DNA of 64,000 nt from DT-110 sp030148525 (GTDB taxonomy: Bacteria > Bacteroidota > Bacteroidia > Chitinophagales > Saprospiraceae), in NCBI GenBank assembly GCA_965227445.1, contig OZ245751.1, positions 1,736,001 to 1,800,000 of the forward strand, in the 5' to 3' direction. The position numbers were made by a program, and so were the translations under genes. The notes below the pieces were generated by a model. That model was not told the origin of the DNA, ran no database searches, and saw nothing but the letters and a program-made list of their open reading frames with translations. This document shows, piece by piece, positions 9,057 to 19,349 of this stretch (position 1 is its first letter; every line of letters begins with the position of its first letter).

Positions 9057-9127
9057 CCACAGCTTTAGCTGTGGTGTGCTGTGGTATGTTGTTGAATACC
9101 CAAAAAATACTCAAACCACTTCAGTGG
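9057..9127. repeat. Two-hairpin (BIME-like) repeat, copy 2
   Basis: Hairpins CCACAGCT-TT-AGCTGTGG (9057-9074, perfect) and CCACT-TC-AGTGG (9116-9127), in reverse order and orientation relative to the copy at 423-478. The spacer again contains TTGAAT and TCAA. It follows a heptad array directly, as copy 1 does. Confidence 0.65.
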
Positions 9128-9245
9128 TAAACGAATTGGTTCATTACGCACGATGCTCGGCGGGTAAAAGCAATGCACATGTCTAAAGTGTTGAAAACCA
9201 ATAGCTCAGCACCAAGCCTTTTCCGTTTTCTGCAGTCCCTCAGTC

Positions 9246-11387
9246 TCAATTCTCCGGTTTCACCTTTTTCACATTCCGGTTATAAAAAGCCAGCGCGAGG
9301 CGTATCTTATAGTACTCGTAAGCCTGGTCGAAGTATTCGTAGATGGATTTGAGTTTGATGGGTTTTTCCACGTAGGGTACTGCCTGGACGATGGTGTCTA
9401 CTTCTTTTTGTGAGATGTAATTACTCAGGTCTACTGGTTCTCCTTTCTCGTAGAGGTAGGCAATGTGGGAATAGACAGTAGCCGGATTAAGGGAGCGCTT
9501 GGAGGCAATTTCTTCGACCGTGAGCCCTTTTTTGAGCATCTCGTGGGTGAGCTTATAGGTGCTTCCTTTTTGCCCGCGCTTTTCGGTGAGGTGATCCAGG
9601 ATGGCATCGATAAAGAAATCGCCGTAGCGGTATAGTTTTCGTTCACCCACACCGGAGACCTGGCTCATTTCCCGATCGTTCATAGGCTTTTTCTTCACCA
9701 TATCGAGGAGGGTGGCATCACTGAAAACCTGGTAGGGTGGTACGCCGAAATCACGGGCGAGATTGCGGCGTACTTCGCGTAACTTCTGGAAGAGTTCGTC
9801 TTGTTTACCGGCGTCTGCGGTGCGTTTGCGTACCTGGTTTTTCTCGGCCTCCTGACGTTCTTTGATGGTACTGAACTGAACCAGTTTTACGGGTTGCTTT
9901 TCGAAGAGGACGCCCTTACTTGCCTCGGTCAGTTTGAGGGCGTTCTTTTGGTTGTAGGCGATCTCGACCAATCCTAATTGCACGAGTTGGGCGAGGTAGT
10001 GTTGCCAGGAGGCATTCTTAATGTCCCGTCCCACGCCAAAGGTTTTTAGCGACGGGTAACCCTTATCGCGGATTTCTTTTTTGCCGGACCCGCGCAGCAC
10101 ATCAATAACGGTACCCATGGGTTCGGATTGTCGGAGCCGGTATATGGCTGACAGGGCTTTCTGAGCCAGGACGGTTCCATCCACATAGGTGGGCGGGTTG
10201 CGGCATACATCACAATTGCCGCAATCTTTTTTCAGGCTTTCGCCAAAATAGGAGAGGAGGATACGCCGCCGACACACCAGGGATTCGGCGTACTGTTGCA
10301 TGCGCTCTAATTTGGCCAGCTGGAGGTCCGTTTGAGCACTTGGTTCTTTACCCAGAATGTCGCGCAGCATCATGACATCCTTAAAGGAATAGAAGAGTAG
10401 GGTATCGGCAGCTACTCCATCCCGGCCTGCCCGACCGATTTCCTGATAGTACCCCTCCATATTCTTGGGAAGGTTGTAGTGAATGATCCAGCGCACATTG
10501 GATTTATCGATTCCCATTCCGAAGGCGATGGTGGCACAGACAATGGGTGTCTGGTCGTTGATAAACTTTTCCTGTACCTCCGACCGTTGCCGGGCACTCA
10601 GCCCAGCGTGATAGGCAGCCGCTTTATGCCCGGCATTCTGCAGTTTTTCGGCCAGATCTTCGGTGCTGCGTCGGCTAAGGCAGTAGATGATGCCCGAGGT
10701 GTTAGATCGTTCGTTGATGAAGGTCAGAATTTGCTCGAAACGCTTCTGACCGGGCCGTACTTCCAGGCTGAGATTGGGGCGATCAAAGGATGCCAGGAAT
10801 GTTTTGGCGGAAGCCATATCCAACTGGTGAAGTATATCGTGGCGAGTGATCTTGTCAGCTGTGGCCGTCAAGGCAATGATTGGCGTATCGGGGAATTGTT
10901 GCTTTAGGAAGCGCATTTGGGTGTATTCCTGTCTAAAGTCATGACCCCAGGAGGAAATACAGTGGGCTTCGTCGATGGCAAAGAGGTTGACCTTGGCGCG
11001 TTTCAGTAAGGGCTGGAAAGACTGGCTGGTCATCTTCTCGGGAGAGACGTATAGCAGATCGAGTTCGTCGTTGAAAAAATCATTCTCCACCTGATGCTGT
11101 TCAGCAGCCGAAAGGGAGCTGTTAATGAAGGCAGCTTTAACGCCATTGGTGCGCAGGCCTTCCACCTGGTCTTTCATCAATGAAATGAGGGGGGATACGA
11201 CCACGCAGGTTCCTGGCATAAGTATGGCCGGAACCTGGAAGCACATGGACTTACCGCCACCGGTAGGCATCAGAACAAGGGAGTCCTGACCGGTCAGAAC
11301 ATGCTCAATAACCTTGCGTTGCAAGGGACGAAAACGATCGTATCCAAAGAATTTTTTCAGAACATCCTTAGCGGCCTCAATACTCAT
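9246..11387 (-). CDS. recQ: ATP-dependent DNA helicase RecQ
   Basis: A 713-residue 3'-5' DNA helicase for recombination and replication-fork repair. Order: helicase domain 1 with Walker A PTGGGKS (about 41-47), DEAH box in AIDEAHCISSWGHDFR, motif III TATAD; helicase domain 2 with GIIYCLSR, AYHAGL and IGRAGRDG; RQC zinc cysteines (CRRR, CGNCDVC); winged helix; an HRDC domain (LARDFGVPPYQVFSD); and a C-terminal helix-turn-helix-like tail (GLTVEEIASKRSLNPATVYSHI is this segment, quoted in part as SLNPATVYSHI). The extra C-terminal HTH region is common in Bacteroidota RecQ. It is monocistronic: terminators lie upstream and repeats downstream. Confidence 0.97.
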   Translation of the reverse strand: MSIEAAKDVLKKFFGYDRFRPLQRKVIEHVLTGQDSLVLMPTGGGKSMCFQVPAILMPGTCVVVSPLISLMKDQVEGLRTNGVKAAFINSSLSAAEQHQVENDFFNDELDLLYVSPEKMTSQSFQPLLKRAKVNLFAIDEAHCISSWGHDFRQEYTQMRFLKQQFPDTPIIALTATADKITRHDILHQLDMASAKTFLASFDRPNLSLEVRPGQKRFEQILTFINERSNTSGIIYCLSRRSTEDLAEKLQNAGHKAAAYHAGLSARQRSEVQEKFINDQTPIVCATIAFGMGIDKSNVRWIIHYNLPKNMEGYYQEIGRAGRDGVAADTLLFYSFKDVMMLRDILGKEPSAQTDLQLAKLERMQQYAESLVCRRRILLSYFGESLKKDCGNCDVCRNPPTYVDGTVLAQKALSAIYRLRQSEPMGTVIDVLRGSGKKEIRDKGYPSLKTFGVGRDIKNASWQHYLAQLVQLGLVEIAYNQKNALKLTEASKGVLFEKQPVKLVQFSTIKERQEAEKNQVRKRTADAGKQDELFQKLREVRRNLARDFGVPPYQVFSDATLLDMVKKKPMNDREMSQVSGVGERKLYRYGDFFIDAILDHLTEKRGQKGSTYKLTHEMLKKGLTVEEIASKRSLNPATVYSHIAYLYEKGEPVDLSNYISQKEVDTIVQAVPYVEKPIKLKSIYEYFDQAYEYYKIRLALAFYNRNVKKVKPEN

Positions 11388-11481
11388 AGGTGTGTTGTAC
11401 TTCTTGGTGGGGAATATACAAAAACGGGTCGGGCAATTAGGAAAGGTTCTGGCAATGGAAAGTTACAGGAGACATAAAAAT

Positions 11482-11512
11482 AACCCCGTTGCACGGTATA
11501 TGCAACGGGGTT
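11482..11512. terminator. Stem-loop, probable terminator
   Basis: A perfect 12-base stem: AACCCCGTTGCA at 11482-11493 pairs with 11501-11512 around a 7-base loop, with A/T runs outside. It is second in line after the adhesin gene on the minus strand and lies about 95 bases ahead of recQ, so it could act as a backup terminator or a recQ leader hairpin. Confidence 0.6.
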
Positions 11513-11552
11513 TGATGTTTTTCCAACAAATTGTTGGTTGGATGACAAAAAA

Positions 11553-11574
11553 CCCCGGTCCGTACGGACCGGGG
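11553..11574 (-). terminator. Rho-independent terminator of the surface-protein gene
   Basis: A 22-base perfect palindrome (half CCCCGGTCCGT) lies 15 bases past the stop of the minus-strand surface-protein gene. On that strand it is followed by a run of six T, a classical intrinsic terminator. Confidence 0.85.
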
Positions 11575-11588
11575 CGATAACCACATTC

Positions 11589-14500
11589 CTACTTATTCTG
11601 AACAACAAATGTGGTGTGTGTCATCGGATGACCCGGTATAAAAGCGCGTAGCTTATAGATACCGCTATCCAGATTTCTCATTACTACATTGTACGTTTCG
11701 CTGGTAATATTGCGGAACTCTTCCGAGTGCACAATGGTACCGTTCATGTCAAAGATCTGTATCAAAGCATCCCTGCCTTTGTAGTCGCTCATGTCCAGGT
11801 GGAGTACACCATCTACCGTCGGGTTGGGCCAAATGCCAACCTTGGGTGTCTGGACATTGATGCGATTATTGATCTGGTTAGACTGATTGCGATTGAGTTT
11901 CTGGCGGCTTCCGGTACTGGAAGGGGTCGCCAGGTCGTCACAACCGAGTTCCTCGGGTGCGGCGTAGTATCGGCCACAACCGCCTCCATCACATACAGGC
12001 CCCGTCTTGGTAGTGTTTCCAGATTTTACCCAAACACCAATGATGGGTACATCACGGGTAAATACATTCCGGGTACCACTTTGTCCTTGTACGACCTCAC
12101 CTTCTGAAGGATCGGAACCGTCAAATCCGGGTTCTCCATAGTCAAGACGAACGTTGGAAAGATCCCTGGGCGTACAGACTACGATCGTGTAACAATCTAT
12201 CCACTCAACGTGGAAATCATTAGCCGGATCGCCCTCTGACAGATCAGGACATTCGTATGAGTCTACATCGCAGGCATCACCCACGCCGTCGTTATCCGCA
12301 TCTTCCTGATTTGGATTGCTGGTATCGACACAGTTATCACAGGCATCGCCTACACCGTCACCGTCAGTATCTAACTGATCCGGGTTGCTGGTATTGACGC
12401 AGTTGTCACAGGCATCGCCTACACCATCACCGTCGGAATCTAACTGATCCGGGTTGCTGGTATCGACACAGTTATCACAGGCATCGCCTACACCGTCACC
12501 GTCAGAATCCAACTGATCGGGATTGCTGGTATTGACGCAGTTATCGCAGGCATCGCCTACACCATCGCCGTCGGAATCCAACTGATCGGGATTGCTGGTA
12601 TCGACGCAGTTGTCACAAGCATCGCCTACACCGTCGCCGTCGGAATCCAACTGATCTGGGTTGCTGGTATTGACGCAGTTGTCACAGGCATCGCCTACAC
12701 CATCACCGTCAGAATCCAACTGATCGGGATTGCTGGTATTGACGCAGTTGTCGCAAGCATCGCCTACACCATCGCCGTCGGAATCCAACTGATCCGGGTT
12801 GCTGGTATCGACACAGTTGTCGCAGGCATCGCCTACACCGTCGCCGTCAGAATCCAACTGATCCGGGTTGCTGGTATCGACACAGTTGTCGCAGGCATCG
12901 CCTACACCGTCGCCGTCAGAATCCAACTGATCGGGATTGCTGGTATTGACGCAGTTGTCGCAAGCATCGCCTACACCATCACCGTCGGAATCTAACTGAT
13001 CAGGGTTGCTGGTATCGACGCAGTTATCGCAGTCGTCCGGAATGCCATCTCCGTCAGAATCGGTTTCGTCCTTATCGTAGACACCGTCACCATCACAATC
13101 GGCACATTCTTCCACGGTGATCTTGACCATATTAGACTCTGCCCAGTAGGTATCGCATCCTTCGCGACGAGCGCAGCGGATGAACCAGGTAGTAGTGGTC
13201 AGTGCTCCCGGCTGATACATGGTACCGGTAGCACCATCGATCATCATCCAGTCGTCGTTACCGACTACGTTTTGGGGAGCGTTCTCGCCTTCGTACTTCA
13301 CCCAGATATACTCGATGTCACCCTGGCCGTGGCCGGAAGGCAAGGAGCTACTGGTAAGTTTAGCGGGTGTTTCGCCTTCGCAGATGGTCTGGTCTTCAGC
13401 GATGTCACCGCCGTCATCTCCTGGTTTGAAGTTGACGCAGTCATCGCATTCGTCACCAATATTATCACCGTCTTCGTCAGCGAATCCTTCATCGATCATG
13501 CCGTCTCCGTCGTTGTCTACGCCGTCGCATTCCTCGGTATCATCGCAGTCAGGTGTTCCATCATCATCGGAGTCATTGGCATCGTAGTCGTAGCAGACGA
13601 AGCCAGGGATGCCGGACGTTTCGGTACAGTTCTGGCCTCCTTTGACGCCGATCATACCTCCGTTAGCAGAGATAGCGGTTCCATCGATGGAGACATTGAT
13701 TACGTACGGCGCACCTCCTTGACTTTGGTCGATGTCGATCTTAACGACCTTCATGCCCGGGAAGAAGTCGCACGGACCGTTGTCCATGCTTACGCCATTT
13801 GCCTGTGCTTCCCCGGTTACGGTGATGTCAGCCAGTGACACACAGTCTGGCACCTTGATCACGAAGTGAGAAGGATCACCGCACTGGTCCGTTTTGGACA
13901 GGGTATAAGTGATGGTAGCTACGTCACAATCTTCGGAAGTAGAGGTAGCTACACAGTCGCTGGTACAATCTAGTCCCTCGTCGACCATACCGTCGCCATC
14001 GTTATCGATGCCGTCGCACTCTTCAGTGTCGACACAGTCGGCGATTCCGTCATTATCGGTGTCATCGAACCCTTCGTCGACCATGCCATCGCCGTCATTA
14101 TCTACGCCATCGCACTCTTCAGTGTCAACGCAGTCAGCGATTCTGTCATTATCGGTGTCATCGAATCCTTCGTCGATCATGCCGTCGCCATCGTTATCGA
14201 TGCCGTCGCACTCTTCAGTATCGACGCAGTCGGCGATTCCGTCATTATCGGTGTCATCGAATCCTTCGTCGACCATGCCATCGCCGTCGTTATCGATGCC
14301 GTCGCATTCTTCAGTATCGACGCAGTCAGCGATTCCGTCATTATCGGTGTCATCGAAACCTTCGTCGACCATTCCGTCGCCGTCGTTGTCGATGCCGTCG
14401 CATTCTTCAGTATCGACGCAGTCAGCGATTCCGTCATTATCGGTGTCATCGAATCCTTCGTCGACCATTCCGTCGCCGTCGTTGTCGATGCCGTCGCACT

Positions 14501-17500
14501 CTTCAGTGTCGACACAGTCGGCGATTCCGTCATTATCGGTGTCATCGAATCCTTCGTCGACCATGCCATCGCCGTCGTTATCGATGCCGTCGCATTCTTC
14601 AGTATCGACGCAGTCAGCGATTCCGTCATTATCGGAATCATTTGCGTCGTAGTCGTAGCAGACGAAGCCGGGGATGCCGGACGTTTCGGTACAGTTCTGG
14701 CCTCCTTTGACGCCGATCATACCTCCGTTAGCAGAGATAGCGGTTCCATGGATAGAGACATTGATTACGTACGGCGCACCTCCTTGACTTTGGTCGATGT
14801 CGATCTTAACGACCTTCATGCCCGGGAAGAAGTCGCACGGACCGTTGTCCATGCTTACGCCATTTGCCTGCGCTTCCCCGGTTACGGTGATGTCAGCCAG
14901 TGACACACAGTCTGGCACCTTGATCACGAAGTGAGAAGGATCACCGCACTGGTCCGTTTTGGACAGGGTATAAGTGATGGTAGCTACGTCACAATCTTCG
15001 GAAGTAGAGGTAGCTACACAGTCGCTGGTACAATCTAGTCCCTCGTCGACCATACCGTCGCCATCGTTATCGATGCCGTCGCACTCTTCAGTGTCGACAC
15101 AGTCGGCGATTCCGTCATTATCGGTGTCATCGAATCCTTCGTCGACCATGCCATCGCCGTCATTATCTACGCCATCGCACTCTTCAGTGTCAACGCAGTC
15201 AGCGATTCCGTCATTATCGGTGTCATCGAAACCTTCGTCGACCATGCCGTCGCCATCGTTATCGATGCCGTCGCACTCTTCAGTGTCGACACAGTCGGCG
15301 ATTCCGTCATTATCGGTGTCATCGAATCCTTCGTCGACCATGCCATCGCCGTCGTTGTCGATGCCGTCGCACTCTTCAGTGTCGACACAGTCGGCGATTC
15401 CGTCATTATCGGTGTCATCGAATCCTTCGTCGACCATTCCGTCGCCGTCGTTGTCGATGCCGTCGCACTCTTCAGTGTCGACACAGTCGGCGATTCCGTC
15501 ATTATCGGTGTCATCGAATCCTTCGTCGACCATGCCATCGCCGTCGTTATCGATGCCGTCGCATTCTTCAGTATCGACACAGTCGGCGATTCCGTCATTA
15601 TCGGTGTCATCGAATCCTTCGTCGACCATGCCATCGCCGTCATTATCTACGCCATCGCACTCTTCAGTGTCAACACAGTCAGCGATTCCGTCATTATCGG
15701 AATCATTTGCGTCGTAGTCGTAGCAGACGAAGCCAGGGATGCCGGACGTTTCGGTACAGTTCTGGCCTCCTTTGACGCCGATCATACCTCCGTTAGCAGA
15801 GATAGCGGTTCCATCGATGGAGACATTGATTACGTACGGCGCACCTCCTTGACTTTGGTCGATGTCGATCTTAACGACCTTCATGCCCGGGAAGAAGTCG
15901 CACGGACCGTTGTCCATGCTTACGCCATTTGCCTGCGCTTCCCCGGTTACGGTGATGTCAGCCAGTGACACACAGTCTGGCACCTTGATCACGAAGTGAG
16001 AAGGATCACCGCACTGGTCCGTTTTGGACAGGGTATAAGTGATGGTAGCTACGTCACAATCTTCGGAAGTAGAGGTAGCTACACAGTCGCTGGTACAATC
16101 TAGTCCCTCGTCGACCATACCGTCGCCATCGTTATCGATGCCGTCGCACTCTTCAGTGTCGACACAGTCGGCGATTCCGTCATTATCGGTGTCATCGAAC
16201 CCTTCGTCGACCATGCCGTCGCCATCGTTATCGATGCCGTCGCACTCTTCAGTGTCGACACAGTCGGCGATTCCGTCATTATCGGCGATTCCGTCATTAT
16301 CGGTGTCATCGAACCCTTCGTCGACCATGCCATCGCCGTCGTTATCGATGCCGTCGCATTCTTCAGTATCGACGCAGTCAGCGATTCCGTCATTATCGGT
16401 GTCATCGAATCCTTCGTCGACCATTCCGTCGCCGTCGTTGTCGATGCCGTCGCATTCTTCAGTATCGACGCAGTCATCGACGCAGTCAGCGATTCCGTCA
16501 TTATCGGTGTCATCGAATCCTTCGTCGACCATGCCATCGCCGTCATTATCTACGCCATCGCACTCTTCAGTGTCAACGCAGTCAGCGATTCCGTCATTAT
16601 CGGTATCATCGAATCCTTCGTCGATCATGCCGTCGCCATCGTTATCGATGCCGTCGCATTCTTCAGTATCGACGCAGTCGGCGATTCCGTCATTATCGGT
16701 GTCATCGAACCCTTCGTCGATCATGCCATCGCCATCGTTGTCGAGGCCATCGCATTCTTCGGTGTCGACGCAATCGGCAACTCCATTGCCATCATTATCT
16801 GGGAACCCTTCATCGATCATTCCGTCGCCGTCGTTATCAACGCCGTCGCATTCTTCCTCGTCACACTCATCAATGGTTCCGTCATTGTCAGAATCCATAT
16901 CGGTATAGTCGAAGCAAACGAAGGTCGGCATATTGTCCGTAATGGAGCAGCGGTCGCCGTCCGCAATACCAACTGTACCGTTAGTGGATTCGTAGCTGGT
17001 GCCTTCGATAGACACCTCGACAATGTAGGGGGCACCATCATCGTGTGCCAGCGTAATGACGATGGCGCTTTCACCTGGGTAAAATTCGCAGTCGCTATCG
17101 CCCATGGCTACGCTGCTGTATTCACCCATGACGGAAATGTCGTCCATAGACACGCATTCCGGTACCGGAACAACTAGTTGAGTGGGGTTACCACAATCAT
17201 CGTTGGAGCTGACGATGTACTGAATGGTAGCTACATCACAATCCTGCATGGGATTACCCACAGTACAGTTGCCATCGCAGATCAACCCTTCGTCGATCAT
17301 TCCGTCGCCGTCGTTATCCACATTGTCACACTCCTCGGTGTCACAGGCATCGGGGATTCCGTCGCCATCAGCGTCGGCGCTATCGTCGCCCTCTCCACAG
17401 GTATCGCAGGCATCGCCGATGCCATCACCATCGGTATCGGTTTGGTTACCATTACCAATTTCAGCACAGTTATCACAGGCATTTGGTATACCGTCATTGT

Positions 17501-19349
17501 CATCATCAGCATCTTGCTCTGCTCCCGGGTTTGATTCGAATGGGCAGGTATCGCAGGCATCGGGTACGCCGTCGTTATCAGCATCGGCGTTGTCGTCGCC
17601 CAGCAGGCAGATATCATCACAGTTGGGGATGCCATCGTTATCGTCGTCGCGATCATCGCATTCGTCAATACAATCGGCAATACCATCTTTATCGGTGTCG
17701 GGATAGCCTTCGTCGATCTGCCCGTCGCCATCGTTGTCAATACCGTCACATTCTTCGCAATCGGTAATGGTAATTACCACGACATTGGATTCGCCCACAT
17801 AGTCATCGCAATTCACGCCGCGAGCGCAACGCTGATAGTAGGTGGTCTCGGTAACTACGCCGGGATCGTAGGAGGCATCATCAGAGCCAGGGATCATTTC
17901 CCAGGGCGTATTCGGATCGGTTGGATCGAAAGGCACATTCACGGTGCTCTTCATCCAGAGATATTCAATTTCGGCAGATTCACCCTGTTGGAAAGCAGGT
18001 TCGCGAGTACTCATGATCACATCGGGATCGAATTCACCGCAGCCGGTTTGGTTACCTTTGATGGCACCACCGTCGATTACGTTGATACAATCATTACACT
18101 TATTGGCCGCATCGTTGGGGCAATCGTCACAGACGTCGCCATACTCATCACCATCTGTATTTTCCTGATCTGCATTAGGCGTATCGACACAGTTATCGCA
18201 GGCATCACCAACACCATCACCGTCACTGTCCATTTGGTCAGGATTCGGGGTGTTAATGCAATTGTCGCGGCAATCGGGCACCATATCACCGTCCGCATCC
18301 TGCTTATCGTTACAGTCGTCACAAGCATCGCCCATCATGTCACCATCCGTATCGGCCTGATCGGCATTTGGTGTGTCAGGGCAGTTGTCGCGGCAATCGG
18401 GAACTCCATCACCATCGGTATCGGGGAAGTCTTCGTCTATGAGGCCGTCGCCATCATCGTCCTTACCATTGCAGATCTCTTTGTCGAAGCAATCTTTGAT
18501 ACCATCTTTGTCGGCATCAAACCCTTCGTCGGTGAAACCGTCTCCGTCGTTATCAACACCGTCGCATTCTTCTACGTCACAATCGTCGATAATACCGTCT
18601 TTATCGGTATCGGGTTCACAGGCATCAATAACTCCATTATTGTTACAATCTTCCAGGCCTTCACATTTATCCATGATGCCGTTGCCGTTGCAGTCGGCGA
18701 AATCATCCTGGCAAATGTCGGTAATGCCGTTACCGTCACAATCGGGCAGATCTTCGCATTCATCCGGGAAGCCGTTGTTGTTACAATCCTGCAGTGGTTC
18801 GCACACATCGGGCCATCCGTTGCCGTTGCAATCGCGCAGGTTTTCGCATTCATCCGGAATGCCGTTGCGGTTACAATCGGTGGCATTATCACGATAATCG
18901 GGAATGCCATTTCCGTTGCAATCCTCACATTCGTCCGGAATACCGTTGTTATTGAAGTCGCGCAGGTTTTCGCATTCGTCCGGAATGCCGTTGTTGTTGC
19001 AATCATCCAGCTGTTCACAATCATCCGGAACGCCGTTTTCATTGCAGTCGTCTTCGTCCTGATCGGGAACGCCATCACCGTCACAATCCAGTAAAGACGG
19101 ATCCGGAATGTTTTCGCATTCCCCCGTCTCAGGATTGACTCGATCGATGGTGGTCGGATCGCCGTCGTCGCAACAAAGGTTGTAAATGTGGTGACATCGA
19201 CCCTCATCGTCGATGTAATCGGTGGTGGCAGGGTTGCCGTCGTCGCATGGATTCTGATCCTGAGCGGATAGCACATGCGTAGAAGCTACCAACACGAGAA
19301 GTGTTAGCAACCTCATCCAGCCCCCTGCGGAGAGGTTGAGTTGTTTCAT
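11589..19349 (-). CDS. Giant calcium-repeat surface protein with T9SS sorting domain
   Basis: About 2586 residues from the start at 19349, which gives a signal peptide ending LSAQ. Order: an N-terminal block of DCNxNGIPDECE repeats (about 60-250); single TSP3-like and EECDGIDNDGDGxIDEG (MopE/EF-loop-like) units with Ig-like inserts; a large block of 32-residue EECDGIDNDGDGMVDEGF units interrupted by three almost identical 135-residue Cys-containing modules (GLDCTSDC to CYDYDAND); then eleven 23-residue TSP3 repeats (NCVDTSNPDQLDSDGDGVG); and a C-terminal T9SS type A domain (VGIWPNPTVDG to FVVQNK). The Asp-rich loops should bind many calcium ions and stiffen the chain, so a long surface stalk or adhesin is likely. 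No ligand-binding domain is obvious. It is monocistronic, with a strong terminator after it. Confidence 0.93.
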   Translation of the reverse strand: MKQLNLSAGGWMRLLTLLVLVASTHVLSAQDQNPCDDGNPATTDYIDDEGRCHHIYNLCCDDGDPTTIDRVNPETGECENIPDPSLLDCDGDGVPDQDEDDCNENGVPDDCEQLDDCNNNGIPDECENLRDFNNNGIPDECEDCNGNGIPDYRDNATDCNRNGIPDECENLRDCNGNGWPDVCEPLQDCNNNGFPDECEDLPDCDGNGITDICQDDFADCNGNGIMDKCEGLEDCNNNGVIDACEPDTDKDGIIDDCDVEECDGVDNDGDGFTDEGFDADKDGIKDCFDKEICNGKDDDGDGLIDEDFPDTDGDGVPDCRDNCPDTPNADQADTDGDMMGDACDDCNDKQDADGDMVPDCRDNCINTPNPDQMDSDGDGVGDACDNCVDTPNADQENTDGDEYGDVCDDCPNDAANKCNDCINVIDGGAIKGNQTGCGEFDPDVIMSTREPAFQQGESAEIEYLWMKSTVNVPFDPTDPNTPWEMIPGSDDASYDPGVVTETTYYQRCARGVNCDDYVGESNVVVITITDCEECDGIDNDGDGQIDEGYPDTDKDGIADCIDECDDRDDDNDGIPNCDDICLLGDDNADADNDGVPDACDTCPFESNPGAEQDADDDNDGIPNACDNCAEIGNGNQTDTDGDGIGDACDTCGEGDDSADADGDGIPDACDTEECDNVDNDGDGMIDEGLICDGNCTVGNPMQDCDVATIQYIVSSNDDCGNPTQLVVPVPECVSMDDISVMGEYSSVAMGDSDCEFYPGESAIVITLAHDDGAPYIVEVSIEGTSYESTNGTVGIADGDRCSITDNMPTFVCFDYTDMDSDNDGTIDECDEEECDGVDNDGDGMIDEGFPDNDGNGVADCVDTEECDGLDNDGDGMIDEGFDDTDNDGIADCVDTEECDGIDNDGDGMIDEGFDDTDNDGIADCVDTEECDGVDNDGDGMVDEGFDDTDNDGIADCVDDCVDTEECDGIDNDGDGMVDEGFDDTDNDGIADCVDTEECDGIDNDGDGMVDEGFDDTDNDGIADNDGIADCVDTEECDGIDNDGDGMVDEGFDDTDNDGIADCVDTEECDGIDNDGDGMVDEGLDCTSDCVATSTSEDCDVATITYTLSKTDQCGDPSHFVIKVPDCVSLADITVTGEAQANGVSMDNGPCDFFPGMKVVKIDIDQSQGGAPYVINVSIDGTAISANGGMIGVKGGQNCTETSGIPGFVCYDYDANDSDNDGIADCVDTEECDGVDNDGDGMVDEGFDDTDNDGIADCVDTEECDGIDNDGDGMVDEGFDDTDNDGIADCVDTEECDGIDNDGDGMVDEGFDDTDNDGIADCVDTEECDGIDNDGDGMVDEGFDDTDNDGIADCVDTEECDGIDNDGDGMVDEGFDDTDNDGIADCVDTEECDGVDNDGDGMVDEGFDDTDNDGIADCVDTEECDGIDNDGDGMVDEGLDCTSDCVATSTSEDCDVATITYTLSKTDQCGDPSHFVIKVPDCVSLADITVTGEAQANGVSMDNGPCDFFPGMKVVKIDIDQSQGGAPYVINVSIHGTAISANGGMIGVKGGQNCTETSGIPGFVCYDYDANDSDNDGIADCVDTEECDGIDNDGDGMVDEGFDDTDNDGIADCVDTEECDGIDNDGDGMVDEGFDDTDNDGIADCVDTEECDGIDNDGDGMVDEGFDDTDNDGIADCVDTEECDGIDNDGDGMVDEGFDDTDNDGIADCVDTEECDGIDNDGDGMIDEGFDDTDNDRIADCVDTEECDGVDNDGDGMVDEGFDDTDNDGIADCVDTEECDGIDNDGDGMVDEGLDCTSDCVATSTSEDCDVATITYTLSKTDQCGDPSHFVIKVPDCVSLADITVTGEAQANGVSMDNGPCDFFPGMKVVKIDIDQSQGGAPYVINVSIDGTAISANGGMIGVKGGQNCTETSGIPGFVCYDYDANDSDDDGTPDCDDTEECDGVDNDGDGMIDEGFADEDGDNIGDECDDCVNFKPGDDGGDIAEDQTICEGETPAKLTSSSLPSGHGQGDIEYIWVKYEGENAPQNVVGNDDWMMIDGATGTMYQPGALTTTTWFIRCARREGCDTYWAESNMVKITVEECADCDGDGVYDKDETDSDGDGIPDDCDNCVDTSNPDQLDSDGDGVGDACDNCVNTSNPDQLDSDGDGVGDACDNCVDTSNPDQLDSDGDGVGDACDNCVDTSNPDQLDSDGDGVGDACDNCVNTSNPDQLDSDGDGVGDACDNCVNTSNPDQLDSDGDGVGDACDNCVDTSNPDQLDSDGDGVGDACDNCVNTSNPDQLDSDGDGVGDACDNCVDTSNPDQLDSDGDGVGDACDNCVNTSNPDQLDTDGDGVGDACDNCVDTSNPNQEDADNDGVGDACDVDSYECPDLSEGDPANDFHVEWIDCYTIVVCTPRDLSNVRLDYGEPGFDGSDPSEGEVVQGQSGTRNVFTRDVPIIGVWVKSGNTTKTGPVCDGGGCGRYYAAPEELGCDDLATPSSTGSRQKLNRNQSNQINNRINVQTPKVGIWPNPTVDGVLHLDMSDYKGRDALIQIFDMNGTIVHSEEFRNITSETYNVVMRNLDSGIYKLRAFIPGHPMTHTTFVVQNK
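12262..13040 (-). repeat. Tandem TSP3 repeat array, 11 x 69 bases
   Basis: Eleven tandem copies of a 69-base unit encode the 23-residue calcium-binding TSP3 repeat NCVDTSNPDQLDSDGDGVG plus DACD. Units alternate between NCVDT and NCVNT and differ mainly at synonymous sites, which implies repeated duplication and some homogenisation. Confidence 0.9.
13568..16785 (-). repeat. Higher-order repeat, period 1065 bases, about 3 copies
   Basis: The same marker, TAGTCCCTCG, recurs at 13971, 15036 and 16101, exactly 1065 bases apart. Each unit is one 135-residue module plus seven 32-residue EF-loop-like repeats (355 residues). The modules are nearly identical at base level; one differs by Asp to His (near 14750). 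In the third unit two short in-frame duplications are seen near 16262-16300 and 16470-16495. Confidence 0.9.

Noticed and set aside
12262..13040. CRISPR-like spacing of 69-base repeats
   Set aside because: The units are contiguous, in frame and encode TSP3 repeats.
13909..16908. Long plus-strand frames rich in Ser/Pro (about 247-289 residues, repeated three times) opposite the surface-protein gene
   Set aside because: They are the mirror of the Asp/Gly-rich repeats; their repeat pattern follows the minus-strand protein and they lack starts, signals or independent composition.
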